Of a DNA stretch of 5,392 nucleotides, positions 1 to 5,210 are shown in pieces (the first letter of the stretch is position 1; every line of letters begins with the position of its first letter). The DNA is from an uncultured Verrucomicrobiota bacterium (GTDB taxonomy: Bacteria > Verrucomicrobiota > Verrucomicrobiia > Limisphaerales > UBA9464). A program made the position numbers and the translations under genes. The notes under the pieces were generated by a model. It was not told the DNA's origin. It did no database searches and worked only from the letters and a program-made list of their open reading frames with translations. The stretch spans positions 1 to 5,392 of the forward strand of contig CAIYFP010000131.1 of NCBI GenBank assembly GCA_903925515.1. Reading direction: 5' to 3'.

Positions 1-1
1 A

Positions 2-19
2 CAGACCTCTGCGGGTCTG
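2..19. repeat. Short inverted repeat (6-bp stem, 6-nt loop)
   Basis: CAGACC at 2-7 is perfectly complementary to GGTCTG at 14-19 around a 6-nt loop. No T-run follows on either side, so it is not a textbook intrinsic terminator. It could be an operator half-pair, an RNA hairpin or chance. Confidence 0.3.
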
Positions 20-57
20 CACGTCACTCGCACCTTGTTGGACACGGTGATTCCCTG

Positions 58-70
58 CGGTGAAACACCG
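58..70. repeat. Short inverted repeat CGGTG-AAA-CACCG
   Basis: A perfect 5-bp stem with an AAA loop, followed on the plus strand by GGCCCTTTG. It might be a weak terminator for a forward gene ending left of the window, but the T-run is only three bases long. It contains the 8-mer GTGAAACA (60-67), which equals one half of the parS consensus, but no second half is present. Confidence 0.25.
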
Positions 71-83
71 GCCCTTTGTGAGA

Positions 84-101
84 TGCGAAACGAGTGTTGC
101 A
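84..101. promoter_or_regulatory. Imperfect 18-bp palindrome, possible operator
   Basis: The half-sites TGCGAAAC (84-91) and, read on the other strand, TGCAACAC (101-94) agree at 6 of 8 positions about a GA/TC centre. LacI-family operators are short palindromes of this size, often with TG..A outer bases, and a lacI-family gene ends about 290 bp away. However, the centre is not the usual CG, and one imperfect palindrome is weak evidence. Confidence 0.2.
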
Positions 102-359
102 AGGCGGACACCTGTCGGGTGGACGCATCCGCGGGTTGCGGTGGGCCTCGGGTCACCGTATGGGCATGGATCCTCGTGGGCGGGGCGTCGGCCAGTTGAT
201 GGGCGGCGAGGGGTTCGGGCGGTCGTGATGCCATCGGCCAAACGGGCGGGCACATGGGAAAGAAGACCCGAGTTGGGATGGAGCTGCGGCCATGTCGCTC
301 GTCGGTGACGGAGCGCGGGAACCGGCTGGACGCGTTCGGCGAATCTTGGGTTCGGCGGG

Positions 360-391
360 TGCCCCCCTGTCCGATGCGGGCCGGGGGGGTG
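360..391 (-). terminator. GC-rich stem-loop just after the lacI stop, possible terminator or 3' end
   Basis: Immediately after the lacI stop codon, the minus-strand transcript would carry a run of seven C and then, 15 nt later, a run of six G. They can pair as an 8-bp stem (360-367 with 384-391, including two G-U pairs at the base). The loop contains a further small CCG/CGG pairing at 371-379. No U-tract follows. It may be a terminator of the U-less kind seen in GC-rich genomes, or a 3'-end stabiliser. Confidence 0.35.
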
Positions 392-1399
392 TCAAGCGGG
401 CCGGCCGCTGCTGGCGCGGACGACGAGTTCGGCGGGGAGCCTCCGGGACTCGGGGCGGCCGGAGTGGAGCCACGACATCATGAGGTCGATGGCGACGGAG
501 CCGAGTCGGAGCTTGGGCTGGCGGACGGTGGTGAGGGGGACGCGGAAATGCTCGGAGGTAAGGATGTTCCCGAACCCGGCGACCGAGACGTCCGTTGGGA
601 TGCGCAGGCCTTGGCCAAGGATGGCCTCGGCGGCGCCGATGGCGACAAGGTCGTTGACGGCTTGGATTGCGGTGGCCCCGGTTCGTTCCTGCATCCACTG
701 GAGCGCGGCATGCGTTCCTTCCTCGAGGGTGGAGCCGGCGTTGAAGACGAGGGCGTCGTCCGGAGCGATGCCGGCGTCGCGCAGGGCGCGTTGGTAGCCA
801 TGGAGGCGCTCCTTGGCGGCGGGAGAGACCAGCGGGCCCGCAAGGAAGGCGATGCGGCGATGGCCAAGGTCCAGCAGGTGCCTCGTGACGGCGGCCGAGG
901 CGGCGAGGTCGTCGGTCTCGACGTTCACGAGGCCCTCGCACGAGGTCGGGCGATGGCCCAGCACGACCAGCGGCAGGCCGCGCCTTCTTGCCTCGTCCAG
1001 GGCGGGCGTGGGCCGGGGCAGGCAGGGGACGGGGGACAGGAAGATTCCATCGACGCGTCTTGCGATGAAGCGGCGGATGGCGGCGTCCTCGCGCTCGGGC
1101 TTGCCCAGGGACTGCGCGAAGAGGAGGTCGTAACCTAGCTCGGCGGCATTCTGCTCGAGGGCGAGCAGCACGCGTGCATAGACGGGGTCGGTGGTGGCCG
1201 GGATGACGAGTCCGAACAGCCGGGTACTGCGGTTCCTGAGGCCCGTTGCGGACAGGTTGGGGACGTATCCCATGCGGTCTGCCAGCGCCCGGATGCGGGC
1301 CTTGGTGCCCACGGCCACGTCGTGCTTGTCGCGGAGCGCCTTGGACACGGTCATGACGGACACGCCCGCAGCCTCGGCAATTTCCCTGAGTCGAACCAT
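392..1399 (-). CDS. LacI-family transcriptional regulator
   Basis: A 335-residue protein, full length for the LacI/GalR family, which represses or activates sugar-use genes in response to a small ligand. Residues 4-23 (LREIAEAAGVSVMTVSKALR) form the helix-turn-helix that opens these proteins. A hinge segment follows at about 48-57, with Leu54 in the position that inserts into the minor groove. A periplasmic-binding-protein-like ligand and dimer domain starts at about 61 (LFGLVIPATTDP). Family landmarks seen are ETDDLAA (161-167), GHRRIAFLAGP (179-189), NDLVAIGA (249-256) and IPTDVSVAGFGN (267-278). The ATG start places the helix-turn-helix at the usual distance. No strong Shine-Dalgarno sequence precedes it; only the purine-rich GAAGCGAGAAC does. 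The gene lies 81 bp after nadK on the same strand, and that gap shows no obvious -10 element. The ligand cannot be named from sequence. No sugar-use operon is visible next to it, so it may act on distant targets. Confidence 0.93.
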   Translation of the reverse strand: MVRLREIAEAAGVSVMTVSKALRDKHDVAVGTKARIRALADRMGYVPNLSATGLRNRSTRLFGLVIPATTDPVYARVLLALEQNAAELGYDLLFAQSLGKPEREDAAIRRFIARRVDGIFLSPVPCLPRPTPALDEARRRGLPLVVLGHRPTSCEGLVNVETDDLAASAAVTRHLLDLGHRRIAFLAGPLVSPAAKERLHGYQRALRDAGIAPDDALVFNAGSTLEEGTHAALQWMQERTGATAIQAVNDLVAIGAAEAILGQGLRIPTDVSVAGFGNILTSEHFRVPLTTVRQPKLRLGSVAIDLMMSWLHSGRPESRRLPAELVVRASSGRPA

Positions 1400-1416
1400 G
1401 TTCTCGCTTCGTTGAA

Positions 1417-1433
1417 GGCCGGCCGGGCTGGCC
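1417..1433. promoter_or_regulatory. Inverted repeat in the lacI leader, possible operator
   Basis: GGCCGGCC-G-GGCTGGCC is symmetric in 7 of 8 base pairs around a central base and lies 18 bp upstream of the lacI ATG. It could be an autoregulatory operator for the LacI-type protein or a hairpin in the mRNA leader. In DNA this GC-rich a short GGCC-type palindrome can also arise by chance. Confidence 0.25.
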
Positions 1434-1476
1434 CGTCCGCATGGAAGGACCGGTGGCCCCGAAGTCTCCCGTCCGC
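1432..1476. repeat. Two exact 9-bp direct repeats in the nadK-lacI gap
   Basis: CCCGTCCGC occurs at 1432-1440 and again at 1468-1476, 36 bp apart start to start. On the minus strand it reads GCGGACGGG, close to the 12-bp repeat unit found upstream of rex. Near-matches (GCGGACGG) also occur inside coding sequence here, so it may be a chance GC-rich word. Confidence 0.3.
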
Positions 1477-1480
1477 AAGC

Positions 1481-2371
1481 TCACACCTTGCCGCCGCTCC
1501 AGCCGAACTTCGTCCTGAGCGTGGCGAAGAAGCTGGCGCCTGCGGGCCGGATGAGGCGGACGGAGCGGCGCGAGCGGCGCACCTCGATGACGTCGCCGGC
1601 GCCGAGGGCGCTCTGCACCTGGCCGTCGGCGGCGAGGGAGACGTCGGCATGGACGCGGCAAAGGCGGACGCGGACGGTGGAGGCGAGGCTGACCACGATG
1701 GGCCGGATGGACAGGGTGTGGGGGCAGATGGGGGTGAGGACGAGGACCTCGGCGTCGGGGCTGACGACGGAGCCGCCGGCAGACAGCGAGTAGGCCGTGG
1801 AGCCGGTGGGCGACGAGACGATGAGGCCGTCGCAACGATACCGGGTGACCAGCTCGTCGTTGACGGACACCTCCAGCTCGATGAGCCGGGAGGTGGCGCC
1901 GCGGCTGAGGACGAGGTCGTTGAGGGCGGTCTCGACGGAGACATGGGAGGCGCGCTGGACGGTGGCCTCGAGCATGGCGCGCTCGTCGATCGAGAACCGG
2001 CCCTGTTGCAGGAGCGCGAGTGTTTCGTCCAGCTGCGACGGCGCCACCGAGGTCAGGAATCCAAGGTGGCCGACGTTGACGCCGAGGATGGCCACCCCAT
2101 GGCCCGCGACCACCCTCGCGACGCGCAGCATCGTGCCGTCGCCCCCGAACACGAGCAATGCGTCCACCTCGGATGCCATGGCTTCGAGGGATGCAGGCTC
2201 CTTGCGGCCGGGGGGCACGCGGGCCTTGCGGGCGGAGTCGGCCTCGACGAGCACAGGGAGGCCGCGGGCGCGAAGCCATGCTGCCGCGCGGCGGACCATG
2301 GCGGCGGTGCGCGGCTTCTCGGGGTTCGCGACGAGGCCAAACCTGCGGACCTTGGAGGGGGCGGTCTTCAT
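1481..2371 (-). CDS. nadK: NAD kinase (ATP-NAD kinase)
   Basis: A 296-residue cytoplasmic enzyme, normal length for bacterial NAD kinases, which phosphorylates NAD+ on the 2'-hydroxyl of its adenosine to make NADP+. The diagnostic GGDGT motif is at 76-80, followed by the GVNVGHLGFL segment (97-106). NDLVL at 151-155 supplies the substrate-binding Asn-Asp. The glycine-rich DGLIVSSPTGSTAYSLSAGG stretch is at 181-200, and PICPHTL (214-220) and ADGQ (248-251) follow. All expected motifs are present, so the enzyme should be active. The ATG overlaps the TGA of rlmN as ATGA and has no Shine-Dalgarno sequence of its own, which points to translation coupled to rlmN. Its place in the same transcript as the NADH sensor Rex suggests that NADP+ supply may be tied to redox state; this is an inference. 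Confidence 0.97.
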   Translation of the reverse strand: MKTAPSKVRRFGLVANPEKPRTAAMVRRAAAWLRARGLPVLVEADSARKARVPPGRKEPASLEAMASEVDALLVFGGDGTMLRVARVVAGHGVAILGVNVGHLGFLTSVAPSQLDETLALLQQGRFSIDERAMLEATVQRASHVSVETALNDLVLSRGATSRLIELEVSVNDELVTRYRCDGLIVSSPTGSTAYSLSAGGSVVSPDAEVLVLTPICPHTLSIRPIVVSLASTVRVRLCRVHADVSLAADGQVQSALGAGDVIEVRRSRRSVRLIRPAGASFFATLRTKFGWSGGKV

Positions 2372-3489
2372 GGGTTGGCGGGCACGGCAGCAAGCTCGCG
2401 CCCGGTACGAAGGCGCAACTGGCCGCAGGCGGCGTCGATGTCATGCCCCTTCTCGAGCCGGAGCGTGGTGGTGATGCCGGCGGCATCGACGGCGTCGGCG
2501 AAGGCCCGGCAGGACTCGGGGGAGGGGCGGCGCCATTCGAGGCCCTCGACCGTGTTGTAGGGGATGAGGTTGACCTTGGCGCGGAGCTGGCGGGCGATGG
2601 CGACGAGTGGGGCGGCCATGGAGGGGGCGTCGTTGACGCCCTCGATCAAGATGTACTCGAGCGTGATCATGCGGCCGCGGCGGGAGACGTATTCGCCGCA
2701 GGCGGCGACCAGCTCGTGGAGGGGGTACTTGCGGTTGATGGGCATGATTTGGCCGCGGACGGCGTCGGTGGCTCCATGAAGGGAAATGGCGAGCTGGAAC
2801 TGCTCGGGCTCGGAGGCGAGGCGGCGGATGCCGGGGACGACGCCGGAGGTCGAGAGGGTGATCTTGCGGGCTCCGATGCCGCCGCCCCACGGGGCGTTGA
2901 GGCCGCGGAGGGCGACCATGAGGTTGTCGTAGTTGGCCATGGGCTCGCCCATGCCCATGATGACGAGGTTGTTGACGAGGCGACGTTCGGACGGCGCGGG
3001 GCCGGGGGGCTGGGTGCCGGGTGGCTTCTGGGTGGCGGCCCAACGTTCGACGGCGAGGACCTGCCCGGCGATCTCCCATGGGGCGAGGTTCCGCCTCCAT
3101 CCGTCGAGGCCGGAAGCGCAGAAGCGGCAGCCGTAGGCACACCCGACCTGGGTGCTGACGCAGAGGGTGTGACGGTCGGCGGCGTCGCCGTAGAGGGCGG
3201 GGTTGGCGGGGATGAGGACGGACTCGATCATGGCGCCGTCGGGGAGGCGCCAGAGGAACTTGCGGGTGGTGTCGGCGGAGCCATGGACGCGGACGATGTC
3301 CATGCGGCCGAGTGTCCATGCGGCGGCGAGGCGTTCTCGGAGTGACTTCGGGACGTTGGTCATCTCGTCCCACGACTGGGCGCGTCGTTGCCATGCCCAG
3401 CCAAGGACTTGGTCCACGCGGTAGGCGGGCTCGCCCGCAAGGCGGGCCAGCAAGGTGTCGCGGGTCTCGTGCCGGATGTCCGTCGTCAT
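2368..3489 (-). CDS. rlmN: Dual-specificity 23S rRNA/tRNA adenine-C2 methyltransferase RlmN (radical SAM)
   Basis: A 373-residue radical-SAM methyltransferase. In this family the enzyme methylates C2 of A2503 in 23S rRNA and of A37 in some tRNAs. The radical-SAM cluster motif CxxxCxxC is Cys117, Cys121 and Cys124 (CAYGCRFC). The two cysteines of the methyl-transfer mechanism are both present, as Cys110 (TLCVSTQVG) and Cys355 (DIDAACGQL). Also visible are GMGEP (179-183), RKITLSTSG (208-216), the ISLHGA segment (235-240) and VNLIPYN (306-312). An insertion rich in proline (about 153-170) separates the cluster region from LVNNLVIMGMGEP. The ATG at 3489 was chosen because AGGAGT lies 7 bases upstream. 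The frame stays open well upstream, but that part is antisense-type sequence across rex. It starts 5 nt after the rex stop and overlaps nadK by 4 nt. Confidence 0.96.
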   Translation of the reverse strand: MTTDIRHETRDTLLARLAGEPAYRVDQVLGWAWQRRAQSWDEMTNVPKSLRERLAAAWTLGRMDIVRVHGSADTTRKFLWRLPDGAMIESVLIPANPALYGDAADRHTLCVSTQVGCAYGCRFCASGLDGWRRNLAPWEIAGQVLAVERWAATQKPPGTQPPGPAPSERRLVNNLVIMGMGEPMANYDNLMVALRGLNAPWGGGIGARKITLSTSGVVPGIRRLASEPEQFQLAISLHGATDAVRGQIMPINRKYPLHELVAACGEYVSRRGRMITLEYILIEGVNDAPSMAAPLVAIARQLRAKVNLIPYNTVEGLEWRRPSPESCRAFADAVDAAGITTTLRLEKGHDIDAACGQLRLRTGRELAAVPANP

Positions 3490-3494
3490 GGGGA

Positions 3495-4127
3495 TCACTC
3501 CTGCACGAAGTAGGAGAGGTTCTCCAGCTCGATGGCGAGGTTGACGTTGTTCACGGTCACGTGCTCGGGGACGTGGGGGATGACGGGGGCGAAGTTGAGG
3601 ATGCCCACGACGCCCTCCTCGACGAGGCCATTGATGACCTCCTGCGCGCCCTCGCCTGGCACGGCGACGATGGCCATGCGGACGCGGCGGCGTCGGACGA
3701 CCTCGCCGACTCGTTCCATGGGGTACACCTGGACCTTCTGGGTCCGTTCGCGTGCGCGGACGGGATCGGCATCGAAGGCGGCGACGATCTCGAAGCCCTC
3801 CTGCTCGAAGCCGCGGTACTGGAGGAGCGCGGCCCCGAGGTTGCCCACGCCCACGAGGATGACGGGCTGGAGGCGGGAGGTGCCGAGGAGGTCGCCGATC
3901 ATGCGGGCGAGTTGATCGACGTCGTATCCGAGGCCCCGGGTTCCGAACTGGCCGAAGTAGGTGAGGTCCTTCCGCAGCTGGGTGGGCTTCACGCCGGCGG
4001 CGCGGGCGAGGGCCTCGCTGCTGACGGTCTGGATCTGGTTCTGGGCCAGCCTTTGCAGGCAGCGCAGGTACACGCTGAGACGATACACCGTCTTGCGCGG
4101 GATTTCTGGACGCGACCCCTTCTTCAC
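3495..4127 (-). CDS. rex: Redox-sensing transcriptional repressor Rex
   Basis: Read from the GTG at 4127 this is 210 residues, the usual Rex length. Rex is a dimeric cytoplasmic repressor that leaves its operators when NADH rises relative to NAD+. Residues 8-65 form the winged helix (IPRKTVYRLSVYLRCLQRL, then GVKPTQLRKDLTYFGQFGTRGLGY). The NADH-binding Rossmann domain has GVGNLG at 93-98 and an acidic strand end at AAFDAD (116-121). Residues 177-189 (ILNFAPVIPHVPE) and the C-terminal helix LAIELENLSYFVQE (197-210) match the family's dimer-forming end. The frame stays open further upstream, but that stretch translates the repeat array as a low-complexity peptide, and Val codons there are GTT, not starts. 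No Shine-Dalgarno sequence precedes the GTG, whereas a -10-like TAGCGT lies 7 nt before it, so a leaderless mRNA is likely. It is the first gene of the rex-rlmN-nadK run. Confidence 0.95.
   Translation of the reverse strand: MKKGSRPEIPRKTVYRLSVYLRCLQRLAQNQIQTVSSEALARAAGVKPTQLRKDLTYFGQFGTRGLGYDVDQLARMIGDLLGTSRLQPVILVGVGNLGAALLQYRGFEQEGFEIVAAFDADPVRARERTQKVQVYPMERVGEVVRRRRVRMAIVAVPGEGAQEVINGLVEEGVVGILNFAPVIPHVPEHVTVNNVNLAIELENLSYFVQE
3497..3502 (-). promoter_or_regulatory. Shine-Dalgarno sequence of rlmN, overlapping the end of rex
   Basis: On the minus strand AGGAGT ends 7 bases before the rlmN ATG. Its last base is the first base of the rex TGA stop (3497-3495). This is the clearest ribosome-binding site in the window. 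It fixes the rlmN start and implies that ribosomes finishing rex sit over it. Confidence 0.75.
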
Positions 4128-4134
4128 CGGGCAA

Positions 4135-4164
4135 ACGCTATCCCGCGCAACATCCCGTCGGCAA
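4135..4164 (-). promoter_or_regulatory. Putative rex promoter, leaderless
   Basis: On the minus strand: TTGCCG (4164-4159) as the -35, an 18-bp spacer, and TAGCGT (4140-4135) as the -10. Seven bases then lead to the GTG of rex. TTGCCG shares 4 of 6 bases with TTGACA, and TAGCGT keeps only the key T-A....T of the -10 consensus. A start 7 nt below the -10 would fall on the GTG itself. The match to the consensus is modest; the main support is the identical arrangement on the parB side. Confidence 0.45.
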
Positions 4165-4187
4165 TCCCTCCCGCAATCCCGTCCAAG
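4140..4187. repeat. Four tandem 12-bp direct repeats (iteron-like)
   Basis: ATCCC begins at 4140, 4152, 4164 and 4176, an exact 12-bp spacing four times over. On the minus strand the units end in invariant GGGAT, and the preceding seven bases tend to TGCGGAC, with about half the units agreeing at each weaker position. Twelve bases is slightly more than one helical turn, so bound proteins would lie roughly on one face of the DNA with slow rotation. The array overlaps the rex -35 and the edge of its -10. It could be a cooperative protein-binding array, or a simple tandem duplication with no role. Confidence 0.6.
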
Positions 4188-4207
4188 GAGCCGCCCTGAC
4201 AGCACGA

Positions 4208-4237
4208 TTGCAACCGGCCGCCCAACGTTCCTAGTCT
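4208..4237 (+). promoter_or_regulatory. Putative parB promoter, leaderless
   Basis: TTGCAA (4208-4213), an 18-bp spacer, and TAGTCT (4232-4237) are followed by 7 bases (GGCGGGC) and the ATG of parB. There is no Shine-Dalgarno sequence in those bases. A start at the normal distance from the -10 would coincide with the ATG, so the mRNA would have no 5' leader. Confidence 0.5.
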
Positions 4238-4244
4238 GGCGGGC

Positions 4245-5186
4245 ATGTCGAAACCGGCGCTGGGTCGTGGCCTCGGAGCGTTGCTGGGCAGTGGCCGTGC
4301 GGCCGCGGGCCCGGCGACGCCTTCGTCCGCGCCGTCCCCGGCGGCCGACGCCGCGCCCCCTGCCGCCGCCGAGCCCCCGGCCCGGGCCGTTCGCAATGTC
4401 GCGCTCGACAAGGTCGTCCCCAGCCCGTTGCAGCCCCGGCGCGAGTTCACCGAGGACGCCTTGCGGGACCTCGCCGAGTCGATCCGCTCGCAGGGCATCC
4501 TCCAGCCGCTCGTCGTGCGACCCGGCCAGTCCGGCCTTGAGCTGATCGCCGGGGAGCGCCGTTGGCGCGCCGCGCGCCTCGCCGGCCTCAAGGAGGTCCC
4601 CGTCCTCGAACGCGAGGCCACCGACCGTGAAGTCCTCGAGCTTGCCCTCGTCGAGAACCTCCAGCGCGAGGACCTCAACCCCCTCGAGGAAGCCCTCGGC
4701 TACTCCGAGCTGCAGTCGCGCTTCGGGCTCACCCAGGACCATGTCGCGCAGAAGGTCGGCCGCAGCCGCGCCGCCGTCGCCAACGCCCTTCGGCTTCTCA
4801 AGCTTCCCGACGACGTGAAGGACGCGCTCAAGGCCGGCCAGCTCTCCGTCGGGCACGCCAAGGTGCTCCTCGGCATCGCCGACGCCGCCCTGCTTTCCTC
4901 GGTGGCCCGTCAGGCCCGCGAGCAATCGCTGTCCGTGCGCCAGACCGAGGAGGTCGTCTCGAGGCTCCTCGCGAAGCGCGACGGCCAGCCCGCCGCCATG
5001 GCCGTTCCCCCCTCCGTCCCCGTCCGCGACCCCCATGTCGTCGATGTCGAGAACCGCCTTCGCCAACGGCTTGCCACGCGCGTGGGAGTCCGTTACCGCG
5101 CCGGGCGCGGCTCCATCGAGATCCGGTTCACCGACGACGACGAGCTGAGCCGCGTCCTCGCTCTCCTTGGCGTCGAGATCGACTAG
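4245..5186 (+). CDS. parB: Chromosome-partitioning protein ParB (Spo0J family)
   Basis: A 313-residue ParB, normal length. In this family ParB binds parS sites near the origin, spreads as a CTP-dependent sliding clamp and stimulates the ParA ATPase to segregate chromosomes. Domains in order: an N-terminal LGRGLGALLG (6-15), the basic motif that contacts ParA; an Ala/Pro-rich flexible linker (about 16-48); the CTP-binding domain with LQPRREF (62-68), GERRWRAA (103-110) and ENLQREDLNPLEEA (137-150); a helix-turn-helix for parS (GLTQDHVAQKVGRSRAAVAN, 161-180); and a C-terminal dimerisation domain (about 264-313). The CTP-binding residues look intact, so a working clamp is expected. No parA gene lies beside it, although the ParA-contact motif is kept, so a ParA should be encoded elsewhere. 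The ATG at 4245 puts the GRGLGALLG motif at the N-terminus as usual. Confidence 0.96.
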   Translation: MSKPALGRGLGALLGSGRAAAGPATPSSAPSPAADAAPPAAAEPPARAVRNVALDKVVPSPLQPRREFTEDALRDLAESIRSQGILQPLVVRPGQSGLELIAGERRWRAARLAGLKEVPVLEREATDREVLELALVENLQREDLNPLEEALGYSELQSRFGLTQDHVAQKVGRSRAAVANALRLLKLPDDVKDALKAGQLSVGHAKVLLGIADAALLSSVARQAREQSLSVRQTEEVVSRLLAKRDGQPAAMAVPPSVPVRDPHVVDVENRLRQRLATRVGVRYRAGRGSIEIRFTDDDELSRVLALLGVEID

Positions 5187-5210
5187 CCCGCCCGCGAGAT
5201 CCTCTCAAAA

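Larger units (their letters stand above)
1..391. other. Gene-free region at the left edge, downstream of lacI
   Basis: I find no convincing gene in these bases. All three forward frames entering from the left edge close early (the first at TGA 61-63). The longer open frames here read as arginine- and proline-rich translations typical of non-coding frames in GC-rich DNA. The first 110 or so bases look clearly less GC-rich than the rest of the window, which fits an intergenic control region. Small inverted repeats lie at 2-19, 58-70, 84-101 and 360-391. A neighbouring gene to the left, in either orientation, could have its end or control region here, but that cannot be decided from this window. 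Confidence 0.6.
4128..4244. promoter_or_regulatory. Divergent rex/parB control region
   Basis: A 117-bp gap between two genes pointing away from each other. The rex side holds an array of four 12-bp repeats overlapping a promoter-like element. The parB side holds a second promoter-like element abutting the parB start. I found no full Rex operator (TTGTG..CACAA type) and no full parS site. Confidence 0.7.

Noticed and set aside
60..67. GTGAAACA, one half of the parS palindrome (TGTTTCACGTGAAACA).
   Set aside because: The adjoining 8 bases (TCCCTGCG) match the other half at only 2 positions. A single 8-mer is easily found by chance, and ParB needs the full palindrome.
76..93. TTGTGA followed by AAACGA as a possible Rex site.
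   Set aside because: Only the left half fits; the right half lacks TCACAA.
60..308. A possible 82-residue forward gene in the left region.
   Set aside because: Arg-rich composition, no recognisable motif, no ribosome-binding site and a start inside a small hairpin; it looks like random GC-rich translation.
389..394. TTGACA on the minus strand overlapping the lacI stop, as a -35 for a gene to the left.
   Set aside because: At 16-18 bp spacing the -10 position reads a GC-rich sequence (about GGACAG), and no gene start follows within the region.
153..2486. Very long open frames antisense to lacI, nadK, rlmN and parB (for example minus 153-2486, plus 1322-2560, plus 2158-3345 and the upstream extension of rex to 5066).
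   Set aside because: They arise because strong G/C at third codon positions removes stop codons from other frames. Their translations are low-complexity Arg/Pro/Ala or Gly/Asp/Glu-rich text with no recognisable motifs, and they lie over genes with clear family motifs.
4208..4225. TTG...CAA spaced like the outer bases of a Rex operator, overlapping the parB promoter.
   Set aside because: Only the outer three base pairs are symmetric; the inner GTGA/TCAC part of the Rex consensus is missing.
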